DNA of 64,000 nt from Microbacterium excoecariae (GCF_011326725.1 NZ_JAANCO010000001.1:1488001-1552000); one strand, 5' to 3'. Shown: positions 17,057 through 25,844, numbered from the stretch's first letter. Made by a program: numbers and translations. The notes: generated by a model from the letters alone, not told the origin.

Positions 17057-17074
17057 AGTGCACCATAGTGCACT
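17057..17074. promoter_or_regulatory. Operator of the cupin-XRE regulator
   Basis: AGTGCAC-CATA-GTGCACT is a perfect inverted repeat with seven-base arms and a four-base spacer. It contains the -10 box TATGGT (minus strand, 17062-17067) of the regulator gene, so binding would block transcription. Autoregulation of the whole operon is the simple reading. Confidence 0.65.
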
Positions 17075-17431
17075 CTCTGGGGTCACATTCCGACGAAGCC
17101 AGCGGGCGATTCACTCAGCCAAGTCGCTCGCGCGGATGATCTGGGCGTGAGGAACGAATCGGTGACCTGCCCCACGGATTCGATTCCAGTCCACCTGCGC
17201 GCACCACCCGACTTCGAGAGTCGGTCACAGAGGGCACGGCTGGTCGTACGCAACGCTCGTAGGCGCCCCGAGACAGGCGAGAATCCACGGTCCGCAAGGC
17301 CGGGCCAGGGTGCTCAACCTCTCTACGGAGGGGCACCGCGATGAGACGCGTTTCTCGCGCCCGGATGCCCCTGTTGCGCCCGACTCCCGGCGCGTAGCCT
17401 GGCCGTGACGACGCACGGGAAGGGGCGCATC
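17075..17431. other. Intergenic region, no gene supported
   Basis: About 360 bp between the divergent cupin-XRE regulator and the YegP-like gene. It holds the regulator upstream region at its left end and TAGCCT (17395-17400) for the rightward gene. The open frames within it (for example 17147-17344) lack a ribosome-binding site and family resemblance. The right boundary of the acquired segment probably falls here, but no direct repeat of the tRNA-Arg end was found. Confidence 0.5.
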
Positions 17432-17641
17432 ATGGGCGATGAGCACGGCCACAGGATCTTCGTGGCATACGGCAAGGCGGGGGCCGTCGGGTCCATCCGC
17501 GCGGAGGGTGCGGATTTCCTCGTCACGATGGCGGGATCGGACGAGCCGCTCGGCACGTACCCGACGCTCGAGATTGCGAAGAACGCCCTCTCGGCGCAGC
17601 TCGGGCCGGCCGCGGACCGCCCCGAGTTTCATCCCCACTGA
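17432..17641 (+). CDS. YegP/DUF1508-like small protein
   Basis: A 69-aa protein resembling one repeat of the YegP/DUF1508 family: GSIRAEGADFLVTMAGS followed by TLEIAKNALSAQ, a short beta-beta-alpha unit. Its function in bacteria is not established. I prefer ATG 17432, behind GGGAAGGGG with six-base spacing; an in-frame GTG at 17405 lies only four bases after TAGCCT and would add nine residues. Confidence 0.55.
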   Translation: MGDEHGHRIFVAYGKAGAVGSIRAEGADFLVTMAGSDEPLGTYPTLEIAKNALSAQLGPAADRPEFHPH

Positions 17642-17731
17642 TCTCTCGGCGGTCGACGGCGCCGGGGCCCGGGAGGGCGCGTAGCGTGGAGGGTGGTCGC
17701 CGCGAGCGCGGCGACGCGAGAGGAGCCTGAG

Positions 17732-18277
17732 ATGCAGACGTTCGTGCTGGCCGGGGGATGCTTTTGGTGTCTCGACGCGGCGTACCGCGCGCTTCGCGGC
17801 GTGAGCAAGGTCGTGTCCGGATACGTGGGCGGCGAGGCGGAGAATCCGTCGTACGAGGCGGTCTGCACGGGGCGGACGGGGCACGCGGAGGCGGTGGCCG
17901 TGACGTTCGACCCGGAGGTCATTCCCGCCGAGGTCATCCTCGATGCGTTCTTCACGATGCACGACCCGCGCCAGCTGAACCACCAGGGGGCCGACACCGG
18001 CACACAGTACCGGTCCGCGATGTTCCCGGCCGACGACGCGCAGCGCGAGGCCTTCGAGGTCGCCCGCGCCCGGGCGAGCGAGCTGTGGGACGCGCCGCTC
18101 GGCGACGTCGAGGGCACGATCGTGACCACCATGGAGCCGCTGGGCGCGTTCTGGGAGGCGGAGGACTACCACCAGGACTTCTTCGCGAAGAACCCCGGTC
18201 AGGGGTACTGCCTCGCGGTCGCCGTGCCGAAGGTGAATAAGGTGCGCGCGCGGTTCGCGGAGTACGCCCGCGCGTAG
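17732..18277 (+). CDS. msrA: Peptide methionine sulfoxide reductase A
   Basis: A 181-aa enzyme that reduces methionine-S-sulfoxide in proteins and free Met, repairing oxidative damage. The catalytic motif GGCFWCLDAAYR is at the N-terminus (Cys near residue 10), with the GYVGGE and GHAEAVAVTFDP blocks and HQGADTGTQYRSAMF further on. ATG 17732 has AGAGGAG upstream. TAGCGT at 17681-17686 is a possible -10. No msrB is seen nearby. Confidence 0.95.
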   Translation: MQTFVLAGGCFWCLDAAYRALRGVSKVVSGYVGGEAENPSYEAVCTGRTGHAEAVAVTFDPEVIPAEVILDAFFTMHDPRQLNHQGADTGTQYRSAMFPADDAQREAFEVARARASELWDAPLGDVEGTIVTTMEPLGAFWEAEDYHQDFFAKNPGQGYCLAVAVPKVNKVRARFAEYARA

Positions 18278-18414
18278 CGGGGGCGACCTCGTCCCCACGG
18301 CGCCCTCCCGGGGAGTTGTCCCGGATCCGGCGGATCCGCCGGGCGCCCCTCCCGTGCCGCGGGCAGTGTGGCGGCACCGGCCGACTCGCGGCCGGCCGAC
18401 ACGAGGGGACGCAC

Positions 18415-18885
18415 ATGACCGACACCATCACGATTACCGGCAACCTGGCGACCGCGCCGACTGAGCAGCAGACGGGGTCGGGGGATCCGTACACCCGCTT
18501 CCGCCTGGCGAGCCCGAACCGGCGCCGCGATGCGCGCACGGGGGAGTGGGTCGACCTCGACCCCAACTGGTACACGGTGCTCGCTTTCCGCTCCCTCGCC
18601 TCCCACGCCGTGGCCTCCCTGGAGAAGGGTCAGCGCGTCATCGTGACCGGCGCGCTGAAGGTGCGGCGGTGGGAGCGCGAGGGCAAGACGGGCACGGAGG
18701 TCGAGGTCGTGGCCGATGCGCTCGGCGCCGACCTGCGCTTCGGGACGACGCGGTTCTCACGCGCCGCGCCCGCGGCGGGCGCCGCCAGCGCCGAGGGCCA
18801 GGGGGCCGCCGAGGCCCCGCCCGCGGACTGGGAGGCGGCGCCCGTCGCCGCGGGGGACGGGTACGCGGGCGAGACGCCGTTCTGA
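18415..18885 (+). CDS. ssb: Single-stranded DNA-binding protein (paralogue type)
   Basis: A 156-aa OB-fold protein: TDTITITGNLATAPTEQ at the N-terminus, FRLASPNRRRD, WYTVLAFRSLASH and GQRVIVTGALKVRRWEREG follow the SSB pattern over residues 1-110. The tail is Ala-rich with ETPF at the end rather than the acidic DDDIPF tip of the main replicative SSB, so it may be an accessory SSB. ATG 18415 is preceded by GAGGGGAC. Confidence 0.85.
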   Translation: MTDTITITGNLATAPTEQQTGSGDPYTRFRLASPNRRRDARTGEWVDLDPNWYTVLAFRSLASHAVASLEKGQRVIVTGALKVRRWEREGKTGTEVEVVADALGADLRFGTTRFSRAAPAAGAASAEGQGAAEAPPADWEAAPVAAGDGYAGETPF

Positions 18886-18937
18886 GGCGGGATCCGCGCG
18901 CGGGCGGGCGCGGATCCCGCGTAGACTGAGCCCAACT

Positions 18938-20620
18938 ATGGCTGAGTTCATTTTCCAGATGGTCCGCGCCCGCAAGCAGGTGGGCGACAAGCTGATCCTC
19001 GATGACGTCTCGATGTCGTTCTTCCCGGGAGCGAAGATCGGCATGGTCGGCCCCAACGGCGCCGGTAAGTCGACGATCCTGAAGATCATGGCGGGTCTCG
19101 ACCAGCCATCGAACGGCGAGGCGACGCTGACGTCCGGTTTCTCGGTCGGCATCCTCATGCAGGAGCCCGAGCTCGACGAGTCCAAGAGCGTCCTGGAGAA
19201 CGTCCAGGACGGCGTGGGGCCGATCAAGGCGAAGCTCGACCGCTTCAACGAGATCTCCGGCCTCATGGCCGAGCCGGACGCCGACTTCGACGCGCTCCTC
19301 GCCGAGATGGGAACGCTGCAGGAGGACATCGACAACGCCGACGCCTGGGACCTCGACGCTCAGCTCGAGCAGGCGATGGACGCGCTGCGGACGCCCCCCG
19401 GTGACGCGCGGATCGAGAACCTCTCGGGTGGTGAGAAGCGCCGCGTGGCGCTGTGCAAGCTCCTGCTCGAGAAGCCCGACCTCCTCCTCCTCGACGAGCC
19501 GACCAACCACCTCGACGCGGAGAGCGTGCTGTGGCTCGAGCAGCACCTCCAGTCCTACCCGGGCGCCGTCATCGCGATTACCCACGACCGGTACTTCTTG
19601 GACCACGTCGCGCAGTGGATCGCGGAGGTCGACCGCGGGCGCCTCTACCCCTACGAGGGTAACTACTCGACGTACCTCGAGAAGAAGGCCGAGCGCCTCG
19701 AGGTGCAGGGTAAGAAGGACGCCAAGCTGCAGAAGCGCCTGAAGGACGAGCTCGACTGGGTGCGCTCCAACACCAAGGGACGCCAGGCCAAGTCGAAGGC
19801 GCGCCTCGCGCGCTACGAGGAGATGGCCGCCGAGGCGGAGCGGACGAAGAAGCTGGACTTCGAGGAGATCCAGATCCCCGCCGGCCCGCGCCTCGGCAAC
19901 GTCGTGATCGAGGCGAAGGACATCGTCAAGGGCTTCGACGACCGCACCCTGATCGACGGCCTGAGCTTCAGCCTCCCGCCGAACGGCATCGTCGGCGTGA
20001 TCGGCCCGAACGGCGTGGGCAAGACGACGCTGTTCAAGACCATCGTGGGCCTCGAGCCGCTCGACGGCGGCGACCTGCGGGTCGGCGAGACGGTCAAGCT
20101 CAGCTACGTCGACCAGACGCGCGGCGGAATCGACCCGGACAAGACCCTGTGGGAGGTCGTCTCGGACGGCCTCGACATCATGATGGTCGGCAAGACCGAG
20201 GTGCCCTCGCGCGCATACGTGTCGAAGTTCGGCTTCAAGGGGCCGGACCAGCAGAAGAAGGCTGGCGTCCTGTCGGGCGGCGAGCGCAACCGCCTCAACC
20301 TCGCGCTCACGCTCAAGCAGGGCGGCAACGTCCTCCTCCTCGACGAGCCGACGAACGACCTCGACGTCGAGACGCTGCAGTCGCTCGAGAACGCGCTGCT
20401 CGAGTTCCCCGGCTGCGCCGTGGTCGTCACGCACGACCGGTGGTTCCTCGACCGCATCGCGACGCACATTCTGGCGTACGAGGGCACGGAGGAGAACCCC
20501 GCGAACTGGTACTGGTTCGAGGGGAACTTCGAGGCGTACGAGGCGAACAAGGTCGAGCGCCTCGGCCCGGAGGCCGCGCGCCCGCACCGCACGACGCACC
20601 GCAAGCTCACGCGCGACTGA
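18938..20620 (+). CDS. ettA: Energy-dependent translational throttle protein EttA (ABC-F)
   Basis: A 560-aa soluble ABC-F protein with two ATPase cassettes: Walker A GPNGAGKST near residue 40 and GPNGVGKTT near 356, and signatures LSGGEKRR near 167 and LSGGERNR near 447. A linker with ARYEEMAAEAER matches EttA. It binds the ribosomal E-site and gates the first elongation steps according to ADP/ATP ratio. The start ATG 18938 gives the family N-terminus MAEFIFQMVRARK; TAGACT (18922-18927) lies ten bases upstream, so the leader is at most a few bases. A strong two-way hairpin follows. Confidence 0.93.
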   Translation: MAEFIFQMVRARKQVGDKLILDDVSMSFFPGAKIGMVGPNGAGKSTILKIMAGLDQPSNGEATLTSGFSVGILMQEPELDESKSVLENVQDGVGPIKAKLDRFNEISGLMAEPDADFDALLAEMGTLQEDIDNADAWDLDAQLEQAMDALRTPPGDARIENLSGGEKRRVALCKLLLEKPDLLLLDEPTNHLDAESVLWLEQHLQSYPGAVIAITHDRYFLDHVAQWIAEVDRGRLYPYEGNYSTYLEKKAERLEVQGKKDAKLQKRLKDELDWVRSNTKGRQAKSKARLARYEEMAAEAERTKKLDFEEIQIPAGPRLGNVVIEAKDIVKGFDDRTLIDGLSFSLPPNGIVGVIGPNGVGKTTLFKTIVGLEPLDGGDLRVGETVKLSYVDQTRGGIDPDKTLWEVVSDGLDIMMVGKTEVPSRAYVSKFGFKGPDQQKKAGVLSGGERNRLNLALTLKQGGNVLLLDEPTNDLDVETLQSLENALLEFPGCAVVVTHDRWFLDRIATHILAYEGTEENPANWYWFEGNFEAYEANKVERLGPEAARPHRTTHRKLTRD

Positions 20621-20627
20621 GCGCGAG

Positions 20628-20674
20628 AAGACGGCGCCCCGGGAGATCGAAGTGATCTCCCGGGGCGCCGTCTT
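20628..20674. terminator. Bidirectional terminator, 21-bp perfect stem
   Basis: The arms 20628-20648 and 20654-20674 pair perfectly over 21 bp with the loop GAAGT. It sits between the ends of ettA and the convergent substrate-binding protein gene and can serve both. Confidence 0.85.
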
Positions 20675-20691
20675 GCCGTGCGGTGGGCGCG

Positions 20692-21579
20692 TCAGTCCAC
20701 GACCCACTCGAACTGGTCGCCGTACTCGGCGAGCCAGGCGTCGATCGCCGCGGGCTCGTCGCCGTCGTCGAACTCGTTGACGACGGTGTTCTCGAGCGCG
20801 CCGTACTGCTCGTCGTTCAGGGTGATCGAGCTCATGAGCGCGGCCGCCTCGGGGAACTCGTCGCTGAAGCCCTCGTGCGCGAGGAAGTGCAGGCCCTCGG
20901 TGGCGCCCATGCCCTCCTGCGGATCCTCGAGGTCCTTCAGGCCGTACGCCTCGTAGGCCCAGAACGGCCGCCACAGCGTGACGACGATGTCCTCACGGTT
21001 CTCGACCGCGTCCTCCAGCGTCGCGAGCATTCCCGCGAGAGACGACGAGGTCAGGGTGTACTCGTCGCCGAGGTCGTAGGCCGGGAAGAGGCTCTCCTCG
21101 GCCATCGTGGCCGTCCCGGATCCGGGCTCGATCGTGTAGATGCGGCCGTCGAAGCGGTCGGCCTGGCCGTGCAGGTCTTCGACCGCGTCGATGTCGACGT
21201 AGTCCGGCACCGCGAGGGTGCCGTGGGCGTTGTCGTAGTACGCGCCGAGGTCCTCGATCCGGTCGGAGTACTCGTCCATGTACGCGGCCTGCGAGATGTC
21301 CGACCAGGCGGAGGGGTAGATGTCGACGTCGCCCTCGGCGAGCGCCGTGTACAGGAGGCCGGGCTCCGTGAGCTCCTCCATCTCGACCGTGAAGCCCATC
21401 TTCTCGAACTGGTCCTGCAGCAGGTAGGCGTTGTTGACGGCGTCGGTCCACGACGGCAGGAAGCCGATCGTGATGGTCTCGTCGTCGCCGTCGGCGGCGC
21501 CCGCCCCGCACCCGGCGAGGGCGAGGAGGGAGACGGATCCGAGAGCGGCGGTGGTGAGGAGGCGGTGACGAATGCGCAT
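20692..21579 (-). CDS. Glycine betaine-type substrate-binding lipoprotein (second copy)
   Basis: A 295-aa extracytoplasmic lipoprotein of the OpuAC/ProX type. The signal peptide ends in the lipobox LALAGC (Cys near residue 24). Blocks such as GFLPSWTDAVNNAYLLQDQ, DVDIYPSAWSD, IEPGSG and VVTLWRPFWAYEAYGLK match the neighbouring copy at 21694-22605 nearly position by position. It would capture betaine or a related quaternary amine for the importer. It is last in the importer operon, after a T-tracted terminator, so it is probably expressed less or from its own promoter. Confidence 0.88.
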   Translation of the reverse strand: MRIRHRLLTTAALGSVSLLALAGCGAGAADGDDETITIGFLPSWTDAVNNAYLLQDQFEKMGFTVEMEELTEPGLLYTALAEGDVDIYPSAWSDISQAAYMDEYSDRIEDLGAYYDNAHGTLAVPDYVDIDAVEDLHGQADRFDGRIYTIEPGSGTATMAEESLFPAYDLGDEYTLTSSSLAGMLATLEDAVENREDIVVTLWRPFWAYEAYGLKDLEDPQEGMGATEGLHFLAHEGFSDEFPEAAALMSSITLNDEQYGALENTVVNEFDDGDEPAAIDAWLAEYGDQFEWVVD

Positions 21580-21620
21580 GCGTCGTCCTTTCGGTGCTGT
21601 GGGGGTGTCACTCGGGGCGC

Positions 21621-21656
21621 GAAAAAGGGGTGCCGCGGCGCAGGCCGCGGCACCCC
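21621..21656 (-). terminator. Intrinsic terminator between the two binding-protein genes
   Basis: On the minus strand a perfect 13-bp stem (GGGGTGCCGCGGC/GCCGCGGCACCCC, four-base loop) is followed by TTTTTC. It is the clearest factor-independent terminator in the window and should end the ATPase-permease-binding protein transcript. Confidence 0.85.
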
Positions 21657-21693
21657 CTCGTGCCGTGCGCGGGAACGCGTCCCGCGCGGCGGA

Positions 21694-22605
21694 TTACTCC
21701 GCGACGATCGTGTCGAAGGCCTCGGGGTTCGCCTCGAGCCACTCGTCGATCGCGGCCGACTTGTCGTCCTCGTCGGCGTACTCGTTCACGACGGTGTCCT
21801 CAAGCGAGCCGTACTCGGCGTCGTCGAGCTCGATGCCGCCGATGAGCTCGGCGGCCTCCGGGAACTCCTCGGCGAAGCCGGCCGTCGCGAGGAAGTGCAG
21901 GCCCTCGGGGTCGCCCATCGCGCCCTCGGGGTCCTCGAGGTCCTTGATGTCGAACGCGTCGTTCGCCCAGAACGGGCGCCACAGCGTGACGACGATGTCT
22001 TCCTCGTTGTCGATCGCGGTCTCGAGCTCGGTGAGCATCGCGGCGGTCGACGACGTGAGCAGCTCGTACTCGCCGTCGAGGTCGTAGGCCGGCATCGCCG
22101 AGTCCTGCGTCTGGGCGGTCAGGCCCGCGCCCGGCTCGATGCCGACGATCTGGCCGTCGAACATGTCGGCGTTGCCCGCGAGGTCGGCGATCGAGTCGAT
22201 GTTGGTGTACGTCGGCACCGCGAGCGTGAGCTTCGCGTTGTCGTAGTACGTGCCGAGGTCCTCGATGTCGTCGCCGTACTCCTCCATGTAGGACGCATGC
22301 GTGAGCTCGGGCCACGCCGACGGGTAGATGTCGACGTCGCCCTGGGCGAGGCCGGCGTAGAGGGGGCCCGCCTCCGTGAGCTCCTGCATCTCGACCGTGT
22401 AGCCGATCTTCTCGAGCTGGTCCTGGAGCAGGAACGCGGTGCTGAGGCCGTCGGTCCAGGCGGGGAGGTAGCCGAGCGTGATGGTGCCCATGCTCTCGCC
22501 GCCGTCGGCCGACGAGCCCTCGTCCGTGCTCGAGGAGCAGCCGGCGAGCGCGAGGCTCGCGGCGGCGCCGACGGCGAGGATTCCGGTGAGGTGACGCGTG
22601 TTCAT
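21694..22605 (-). CDS. Glycine betaine/carnitine-type substrate-binding lipoprotein
   Basis: A 303-aa lipoprotein (lipobox SLALAGC, Cys near residue 23, then a Ser/Gly-rich linker). The binding-domain blocks TLGYLPAWTDGLSTAFLLQDQ, DIYPSAWPELTHASYM and IVVTLWRPFWAND contain the Trp and Tyr residues typical of quaternary-amine pockets. It delivers a betaine-like osmoprotectant to the permease encoded just upstream. ATG 22605 has GGAAAGGAAC ahead of it. It ends at a strong terminator, separating it from its downstream paralogue. Confidence 0.9.
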   Translation of the reverse strand: MNTRHLTGILAVGAAASLALAGCSSSTDEGSSADGGESMGTITLGYLPAWTDGLSTAFLLQDQLEKIGYTVEMQELTEAGPLYAGLAQGDVDIYPSAWPELTHASYMEEYGDDIEDLGTYYDNAKLTLAVPTYTNIDSIADLAGNADMFDGQIVGIEPGAGLTAQTQDSAMPAYDLDGEYELLTSSTAAMLTELETAIDNEEDIVVTLWRPFWANDAFDIKDLEDPEGAMGDPEGLHFLATAGFAEEFPEAAELIGGIELDDAEYGSLEDTVVNEYADEDDKSAAIDEWLEANPEAFDTIVAE

Positions 22606-22706
22606 GATGTTCCTTTCCTCCCGCGCGCTGCGCGGGTGTGGGGAGTCGAACCGGGGTTCTGATGGGCGGGACGGACCCGCCAGGGGTAAGGGGTATGGGG
22701 TGAGGG

Positions 22707-23672
22707 CTAGGCCACGCCGCCCGTGGGCGCGCGCCGAGGCGACACGGCCTCGCGCTCGGCCCGGGCGGCCGCCGCCTCCGCGGCTGCCGCGCGTCGCGCC
22801 TGGCGGCGGCGGGTGAGCGTGCCGAGGAGCGACGACGGGTAGGCCGCGGGGTTGCCGAGCGCCGCGGTGACGCGGTCGAGGAAGACCGCGAGGATGACCA
22901 CGCCGAGGCCGGCCTCCACGCCCTGCGCGATGTCGATCGTCGAGATGGCCGCGACGACCTCCTTGCCGAGCCCGTCCGCGCCGGCCATGCCGGCGATGAC
23001 GGCCATCGACAGCGCGAGCATGATGACCTGGTTCACGCCCGCCATGATCGTGGGCAGGGCGAGGGGCAGCTGGATCCCGCGCAGGATCTGGCCGGGGGTC
23101 GCGCCGAAGGCCTGACCCGCCTCGACCGTCTCCTCGTCGACGCCGCGGATCCCGAGCTCCGTCAGGCGCACGCCGGGCGGCATCGAGAAGATCACCGTCG
23201 CGACGAGGCCGGGGACCACGCCGATGCTGAAGAAGACGATCGCCGGGATCAGGTACACGAACGCCGGCATGGTCTGCATGAAGTCCAGCACGGGCTTGAG
23301 GATCGTTCGGACCGTCGCGCTGCGCGCGGACCAAATGCCGAGCGGCACCGAGATGACGATCGCGACGAGCGCGGCCATCAGCACGAGCGCCAGCGTTTGC
23401 ATCGCGGGCTCCCACATGTCCATGCCGACGATGAGGATGAACGTCAGCAGCGTTCCCACCGCGAGCTGCCACGACCGGAAGAACCAGCTGATGAGAGCGG
23501 CGATGAGGATCGCGACGGGGATGGGCGTGGCGAGGAGCACGTCGGTCAGCGACTCGACGAGCCAGCTGACGACCATCGTGATGAAATCGAGCAACCACTC
23601 GAGGTTGTCCTTGATCCAGTCGACCGCCTGATCGGCCCAGTCCCCGACGGGGATACGGAAGTTCTCGAACAT
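22707..23672 (-). CDS. Osmoprotectant ABC transporter permease (OpuAB/ProW-like)
   Basis: A 321-aa inner-membrane permease with about seven hydrophobic segments. The N-terminal part (VDWIKDNLEWLLDFIT) is the ProW-like extension, and the binding-protein-dependent transport loop EAGQAFGATPGQILRGIQLPLALPTIMAG is near residue 207. A basic and Ala-rich cytoplasmic tail follows residue 285. Its ATG overlaps the ATPase stop (ATGA), so subunits are made in step. Confidence 0.9.
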   Translation of the reverse strand: MFENFRIPVGDWADQAVDWIKDNLEWLLDFITMVVSWLVESLTDVLLATPIPVAILIAALISWFFRSWQLAVGTLLTFILIVGMDMWEPAMQTLALVLMAALVAIVISVPLGIWSARSATVRTILKPVLDFMQTMPAFVYLIPAIVFFSIGVVPGLVATVIFSMPPGVRLTELGIRGVDEETVEAGQAFGATPGQILRGIQLPLALPTIMAGVNQVIMLALSMAVIAGMAGADGLGKEVVAAISTIDIAQGVEAGLGVVILAVFLDRVTAALGNPAAYPSSLLGTLTRRRQARRAAAAEAAAARAEREAVSPRRAPTGGVA

Positions 23673-24973
23673 CAGCGGGCCTCCTCGGATCCGCGCGCGT
23701 CGGCGTCGTCGGCCTCCGCCAGGACCTGGTCGATGACGGTGGTCGGGACGGGCTGCGCGGGCAGGGCGATCTCCTCCGTCGCGCTGGGGCCGGGTCCGAG
23801 CGCGGCGAGCAGCGTCATGCGCGGGATCACGCCCGCGAGCCGGCCGTCCGCGTCGGTCACGGCGACGGCGAGCTTCGACTCGATCGAGGGCACGAACAGG
23901 TCCATCAGGACGTCGTCGACGCCGACCGTGACGGCGTCGTTCTTGATGGCGGCGGCGATGGAGCGCTCGCCCTTGCGCACGAGCTGCAACGCGCCGCGGT
24001 CCTCGAGCGTGCCCAGCAGGCGCCGGTTCTGGTCGACGACGTACACCGCGCTCAGCGCGGCGTCGCGCATCGTGCGCAGCGCCGTGCGCGGCCCCGCGGT
24101 CTCGGAAACGACCGCGATGGGGCGTTCCATGACGTTGCCCGCCGTGAGCACGCGGGCGCGGTCGACGTCCTGCACGAACTGCTCGACGTAGTCGTTGGCG
24201 GGGTCGGTGAGGATGTCCTCGGGCGACCCGATCTGCACGATGCGGCCGTCGCGCATGACGGCGATGCGGTCGCCGAGGAACATCGCCTCGTTGAGATCGT
24301 GCGTGATGAAGATGATCGTCTTGTGCAGCTTCTGCTGGAGCTCGAGCAGCTGCTCCTGCATCTCGCGCCGGATCAGCGGGTCGAGGGCGCTGAAGGCCTC
24401 GTCCATGAGAAGGATGTCCGTGTCGGCGGCGAGGGCGCGGGCGATCCCGACGCGCTGCTGCATGCCGCCCGAGAGCTGGCTCGGCAGCTTGTCACCCCAG
24501 CCGTCGAGGCCGACGAGCCCGAGGATCTCGCGCGCCCGGTCGAGCCGGCGCGCCTTGTCGACGCCCTGCAGCTCGAGCGGGTAGGCGACGTTGTCCGCGA
24601 CGGTGCGATGGGGCAGCAGCGCGAAGTGCTGGAACACCATCGAGATGTGGTCGCGGCGGATGTCGCGCAGCGCCTTGTCCGAGATGCGCGTGACGTCCTG
24701 TCCGCGTACGTCGAGGGTGCCCGCGGTCGCGTCGTGCAGGCCATTGATCATGCGGATGAGCGTCGACTTGCCGGAACCCGACAGGCCCATCACGACGAAG
24801 ATCTCGCCGCGCCGCACCTCGAACGAGGCGTCGATGACGGCGGCGGTGGCGCCGTCGAGCTCGTCGCGGGGCGTTCCGGCGCGGAGCTTCTCCACTGCGT
24901 CTTTCGTGCGGCGCCCGAAGACCTTGTACAGGCCCTCGGCGCGCACCAGCACGTCTGCGTTGTTATTGGTCAC
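23672..24973 (-). CDS. Osmoprotectant ABC transporter ATPase with CBS domains (OpuAA/ProV-like)
   Basis: A 433-aa ATPase: Walker [11 protein letters not shown] near residue 63, signature [16 protein letters not shown] near 163, Walker [14 protein letters not shown] near 183, and a C-terminal pair of CBS modules (about 285-400) that in OpuA sense ionic strength. The start is GTG 24973, behind GCAGGAG; an in-frame start 35 codons earlier lacks a ribosome site. It heads the operon and would energise uptake of betaine-like osmolytes under hyperosmotic stress. Confidence 0.92.
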   Translation of the reverse strand: MTNNNADVLVRAEGLYKVFGRRTKDAVEKLRAGTPRDELDGATAAVIDASFEVRRGEIFVVMGLSGSGKSTLIRMINGLHDATAGTLDVRGQDVTRISDKALRDIRRDHISMVFQHFALLPHRTVADNVAYPLELQGVDKARRLDRAREILGLVGLDGWGDKLPSQLSGGMQQRVGIARALAADTDILLMDEAFSALDPLIRREMQEQLLELQQKLHKTIIFITHDLNEAMFLGDRIAVMRDGRIVQIGSPEDILTDPANDYVEQFVQDVDRARVLTAGNVMERPIAVVSETAGPRTALRTMRDAALSAVYVVDQNRRLLGTLEDRGALQLVRKGERSIAAAIKNDAVTVGVDDVLMDLFVPSIESKLAVAVTDADGRLAGVIPRMTLLAALGPGPSATEEIALPAQPVPTTVIDQVLAEADDADARGSEEAR

Positions 24974-25295
24974 GTTCTCCTGCGACGAGCGCGTCTGGGT
25001 GACGCAACGTGCGCGCTCGACCCTCGGGTAATCGGATCGTGAAGGGTATGAAGCCGGCGGCCGTGTCGTACGCGTCACCGCGGGCAGAAGGGAAATGTCG
25101 AGTTGCGTGTCAACATTTCATACAGTCCAAGAGTATCGACAGCAGACGCTCAGGCGTGAAAGTTCGACGACAGGCGTCGTATATCGCAACGCGGGATCAT
25201 CGCTCCTGCCCGCGGATCGACGCGGTAATCTGCGAGATGGCGCGCCGTGCGGCGCGACGCCGGATGTTACGCAATTGTGAGGATGCGAGGCGCGG
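24974..25295. other. Divergent promoter region of the osmolyte importer
   Basis: About 320 bp without a gene and richer in A/T than its surroundings. On the minus strand TTGACA (25108-25113) matches a -35 box, but the -10 at the expected spacing is poor, so a specific promoter for the importer cannot be fixed. No convincing inverted repeat or RNA element was seen. The right end leads to the thioesterase gene. Confidence 0.4.
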
Positions 25296-25769
25296 ATGAC
25301 GCGGATTCACCTGCCTATTTACCTGCGATGGGGCGACCAGGACGCCTTCGGGCACGTCAACAACGTCACCCTGCTGCAGCACCTCGAGGAGGCGCGCGTG
25401 CGCGCGTTCTGGCTCCACGAGCAGCGCGCACAGAGCCTGCCGACGGCGGTCTTCGACGAGGGGCTGCGCATCGATGGCTCCGCGCCCGTGCTGCCGCTTA
25501 TCGCCCGCAACGAGGTCGACTACCTCGCGCCGATCCCGTATCGGCAGGCCCCCCTCGAGGTGCAGATGTGGTTCGCGCGGCTGGGGGGATCCTCCGCGGA
25601 GCTCTGCTACGAGGTGTTCGTGCCGGGGGATGCGGCGCCGTCCGCGCGCGCGGCGACGACGCTCGTCATGGTCTCGGGGGAGACGATGCGCCCCGTGCGC
25701 CTCCCCGCCCTCGCCCGCCGGGCGTGGGAGCCGTATGTCGAGGAGCCGATCCGCTTCACCCGGCGGTGA
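25296..25769 (+). CDS. Hot-dog acyl-CoA thioesterase (4HBT type)
   Basis: A 157-aa single hot-dog domain. The family signature YLRWGDQDAFGHVNNVTLLQHLEEAR at residues 9-34 carries the catalytic Asp (WGDQDAFGHVNN). The enzyme would hydrolyse acyl-CoA or an aromatic acyl-CoA. Length is normal. ATG 25296 lacks a strong ribosome site. It is followed by sufS after a 75-bp gap and may have a separate transcript. Confidence 0.85.
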   Translation: MTRIHLPIYLRWGDQDAFGHVNNVTLLQHLEEARVRAFWLHEQRAQSLPTAVFDEGLRIDGSAPVLPLIARNEVDYLAPIPYRQAPLEVQMWFARLGGSSAELCYEVFVPGDAAPSARAATTLVMVSGETMRPVRLPALARRAWEPYVEEPIRFTRR

Positions 25770-25844
25770 CGGAGGTCGGCCCCCACACGCGGCGAGTGCG
25801 AGAGGATGGAAGACAGCACCTCGTTGTCTTTCGGAGAGCACCAC

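Noticed and set aside
17160..17215. tRNA-like 3' end (ATTCGATTCC followed later by CACCA), possibly a tRNA or tmRNA fragment or attR.
   Set aside because: The T-stem does not pair and there is no matching acceptor or copy of the tRNA-Arg 3' end; the similarity is limited to the TTCGAT core.
17147..17344. 65-codon plus-strand ORF between the XRE regulator and the YegP-like gene.
   Set aside because: No ribosome-binding site, no -10 at the usual distance and no family resemblance; Arg-rich composition is that of random GC-rich DNA.
23672..25078. An upstream start (codon at 25078) for the osmolyte importer ATPase.
   Set aside because: The extra 35 residues are not ABC-like and no ribosome site precedes them, whereas GTG 24973 follows GCAGGAG and begins at the usual place before the [14 protein letters not shown] segment.
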